64,000 nucleotides of DNA from Anomaloglossus baeobatrachus (taxonomy: Eukaryota; Chordata; Amphibia; Anura; Aromobatidae): NCBI RefSeq assembly GCF_048569485.1, contig NC_134355.1:559129142-559193141 (forward strand), in the 5' to 3' direction. The notes below the pieces were generated by a model that ran no database searches, was not told the origin of the DNA, and was given only the letters and a program-made list of their open reading frames with translations. The position numbers were made by a program, and so were the translations under genes. This document shows positions 35,201 through 38,200 of the stretch, one piece after another. The first letter of the stretch is position 1. Each line of letters begins with the position of its first letter.

Positions 35201-38200
35201 GGGAAGTATACAAATCAAAAAAGTCCCCGAGCCTCTTGTTAGGAGTCTCGACATGGAAAATAGCCAGATATCCCTCCAGGAAGGACCTAGCCAAGCAGTG
35301 GCTCTTTTTAGGAGACCACCATAACCACCATATTAACACTAGAAGTCCCAGGAATTTCGAGCTCCATAGGGTTCCAATGGTAGAAATGTTAAATAACCCC
35401 TCTCTGGGACTTCTAGTGTTAAGTGGCCCTTTTAGTCAATATCCAACTCTTGACGAGTTTAAGATATGACAAGGGACATACCAAGGCCAGGTATCCATCC
35501 ACAGACTCCCCGAGATCATTGATTGTTTTGTCTTGCTGGTCTACTAGGAATTGCTCCCACCTAGCCAGAATCCTACTCCACACTGATGAGGGGCAATACC
35601 CCGAAACAGCTGTCTGTGGATGGATACCTGGCCTTGGTATTTTCCTTGTCATGTCTTTAAACTTGTCAAGAGTTGGATATTGACTAAAAGGGTCATTTAA
35701 TATGGTAGTTATGGTGGTCTCCTAAAAAGAGCCACTCCTTGGCTAGGTCTTTCCCGGAGGGATACCTGGCTATTTTCTCTGTCGAGATTCCTAACAGAGG
35801 CTCCCCGGACCTTTTTGATTTGCATACTTCCCAGGGGGCAATGCTCCTAGGATTTCACTGTGTTGAGCGCCTTTGCTGGCTGCCGGCAGTTTTTTCTCTG
35901 GCTGGTCTCCCCGAGATCAGTGATTGTTTTGTCTTGTTGGTCTACTAGGCATTGTTCCCACCTAGCCAGAATCCTACTCCACACTGATGAGGGGCAATAC
36001 CCCGAAACAGCTATCTGTGGTTAGATACCTGGCCTTGGTAATTCCCTTGTCATGTCTTTAAACTCGTCAAGAGTTGGATATTGACTAAAAGGGTCACTTA
36101 ATATGATGGCTATAGTGGTCTCCTAAAAAGAGCTACTCCTGGGCTAGGTCCTTCCCGGAGGGATATCTGGCTATTTTCTGTGTCGAGACTCCTAACAGAG
36201 GCTCCACGGACCTTTTTTGATTTGCATTTTTGTAGTTTGGTGAGCATAAGGGAGATTTCCCCTGTCAAACTTGATTATTTGCACTTTCATATTTTTTGTG
36301 TTCTTTTTGGTATTTTGTCTCTCCCATTATTTACAAGAGTACCTGATATAGTGGGGGTGAGATTGTTTGACCTCCAGGGCCATTTTTACTATCAGGAGAT
36401 TTGTTTTTTGTACTGACCGCAATTGCGTTCCTTTTCTCTCCTTTGTATCTAGGTAGTCGGGCCTCGCCTTTGCCTCTATTTTTCCTATGTATTGTGTTTT
36501 CCTACATCACCGTAATGTCTATATGTCGGGGGCTGGCTATCCCTTTGGGGACTTCTCTGAGGCAAGGTAGATTTCCTCATTTCTATCTGTGAGATGTAGC
36601 TAGTTTCTCCGGCTGTAGGAGATTGCGGTCAGCTCAGGTTCCAACTACTCTTGTTTTTCTTGGTCTTTTTCTACTAATGGGAGTTTTTTGTAATCTTCCA
36701 TGGTTACCGGATCATAACAGGCAGTGTTTTTCCATCTTTTTTGTTTGGTGCACACTACATCTGATTATGCTGTTGTTACCCTCGGTGTGAGCTGTTCAAA
36801 AAGTGCAAGCAGCTTGCACCAAGCGTATGAGCACCAAGCAATGCTCGCTCGAGTGGTTTGCATGCGTACAGCACCCGATCTCCGAATCCGAACTCTGTTT
36901 TTTTTTTCTTTTTGGGGGGGGGGTATGTGTTTGGCACACCAAACCTCGGGTTTGCTTATCTCTAATCGTGAATTCTTGGAAGGTCTGGAATTCCCTTCAA
37001 TATCTGGTTCATTACAAGGGATACGGACCGAAGGAGAGATCCTGGGTTCCGGCTTGTTCTATAAGGGCCGATTGTTTGCCAGGGCCTTTATTGTAGGTTT
37101 CCTGGAAAACGTGGGGTTTGGTAGCCCCAAGAAGTAGAGAAACTGTCACGACGGCTCTGCTCAGTGCGGCCAGAAAGCAATGAGTGACTGTCTGCTGTAA
37201 CTATGGAATCAAGGCGTCCTGAGATGTCAGTTTGGTAAGTGACATCTCAGTCATCCATTCGGATACCCTAGTGTGGTGAGCTGTCGGTGAGTTGAATGAC
37301 AGCTTAGTCGTCCAATCTGACTTTGGGTGGTGCTGGGTTATTTAGGGTATTTTGTTCCCAGTAATTGCACAGCTACTTAGCTGAGCAGTTTCTCCCTAGA
37401 CTCTGCCAGTCGTAGCATTATGTTATATTGGTGCTGTTGACCTGCATTCCTGTACTCTATTAGTTCTGATTATTGCTGCCTGACCTTGGACCTCCTCTAA
37501 CCACCTGTTTGCCTTGACCTTTTGCTCTGTTCTCCTCCTGGTATTTTGACCCCAGACCGTGACTTGACTACCCCTCTGTGTACTGCTTGTATCCATAAGC
37601 TCTCCTGGTATGTAACCTCATCTGACTACCCTGCCTCTCGGCTTGCTCGTCACTAAGTGACTAGTGTCATATTCCCCCTCTCTAATATTTCCGTAGAATC
37701 TAGTCCCTCCTATTCATCTGTTTTAGACATATACTGGCTGATGAACAGATCACACAGCATTATTTGAAAACTCCTATTTATTATAATAATGGCTGGACGA
37801 TACACAACAAGCACGTTCTGCTTATTGTGTCCCCCCCATTTTATAGATTGTGAGCAGGGCCCTCCTGTAACTGGTGAACTCTGTGTTACTTTGTAATGTC
37901 TTTATTGTCTGCACATGTCCCTGCTTAATTGTAAATTGCTGTGAAATATGTTGGTGCTATAGAATATTTGTTATTATGATTATTATTATTATTATTATTT
38001 AACACCCTTCAGACTTTTTGGGACATCTGTAAAAATGACTGAAGAACAAAATTGATCTTGGTGTATTGATGAAATAGGACTTTACTGGAGCCAAATATTG
38101 AGGTCACAAAGTGAAGTAGTTGGTGTTGGTGAAACCTTCCACATTTTGGTAGTTGGCACTTTGGGGAGTGGTGGGCTGGGTACTCTAAAATTTCTACTAG

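Larger units (their letters stand above)
35094..36225 (+). mobile_element. Penelope-like long repeats with hammerhead ribozymes
   Basis: One complete 401-bp unit (35506-35906) is followed head-to-tail by a second, partial one (35907 to about 36225). A partial copy in inverted orientation lies to the left (35094-35505, with an 82-bp MITE inside). Each direct unit carries a hammerhead ribozyme motif at the same place. Tandem repeats with type I hammerheads of very short stem III, plus an inverted partial copy, match what is published for the pseudo-LTRs of Penelope-like elements. No reverse transcriptase or GIY-YIG gene is present here, so only terminal parts remain. The family call is inference from ribozyme type and layout. 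Confidence 0.7.

Noticed and set aside
36724-37137. 137-codon ORF as a new gene
   Set aside because: It joins a repeat fragment with the end of a fossil gypsy pol; only the chromodomain part is protein-derived, and it is read in another frame.
37735-37760. CTGATGA near 37738 as a third hammerhead
   Set aside because: No stem II or GAAA follows; only the seven bases match.
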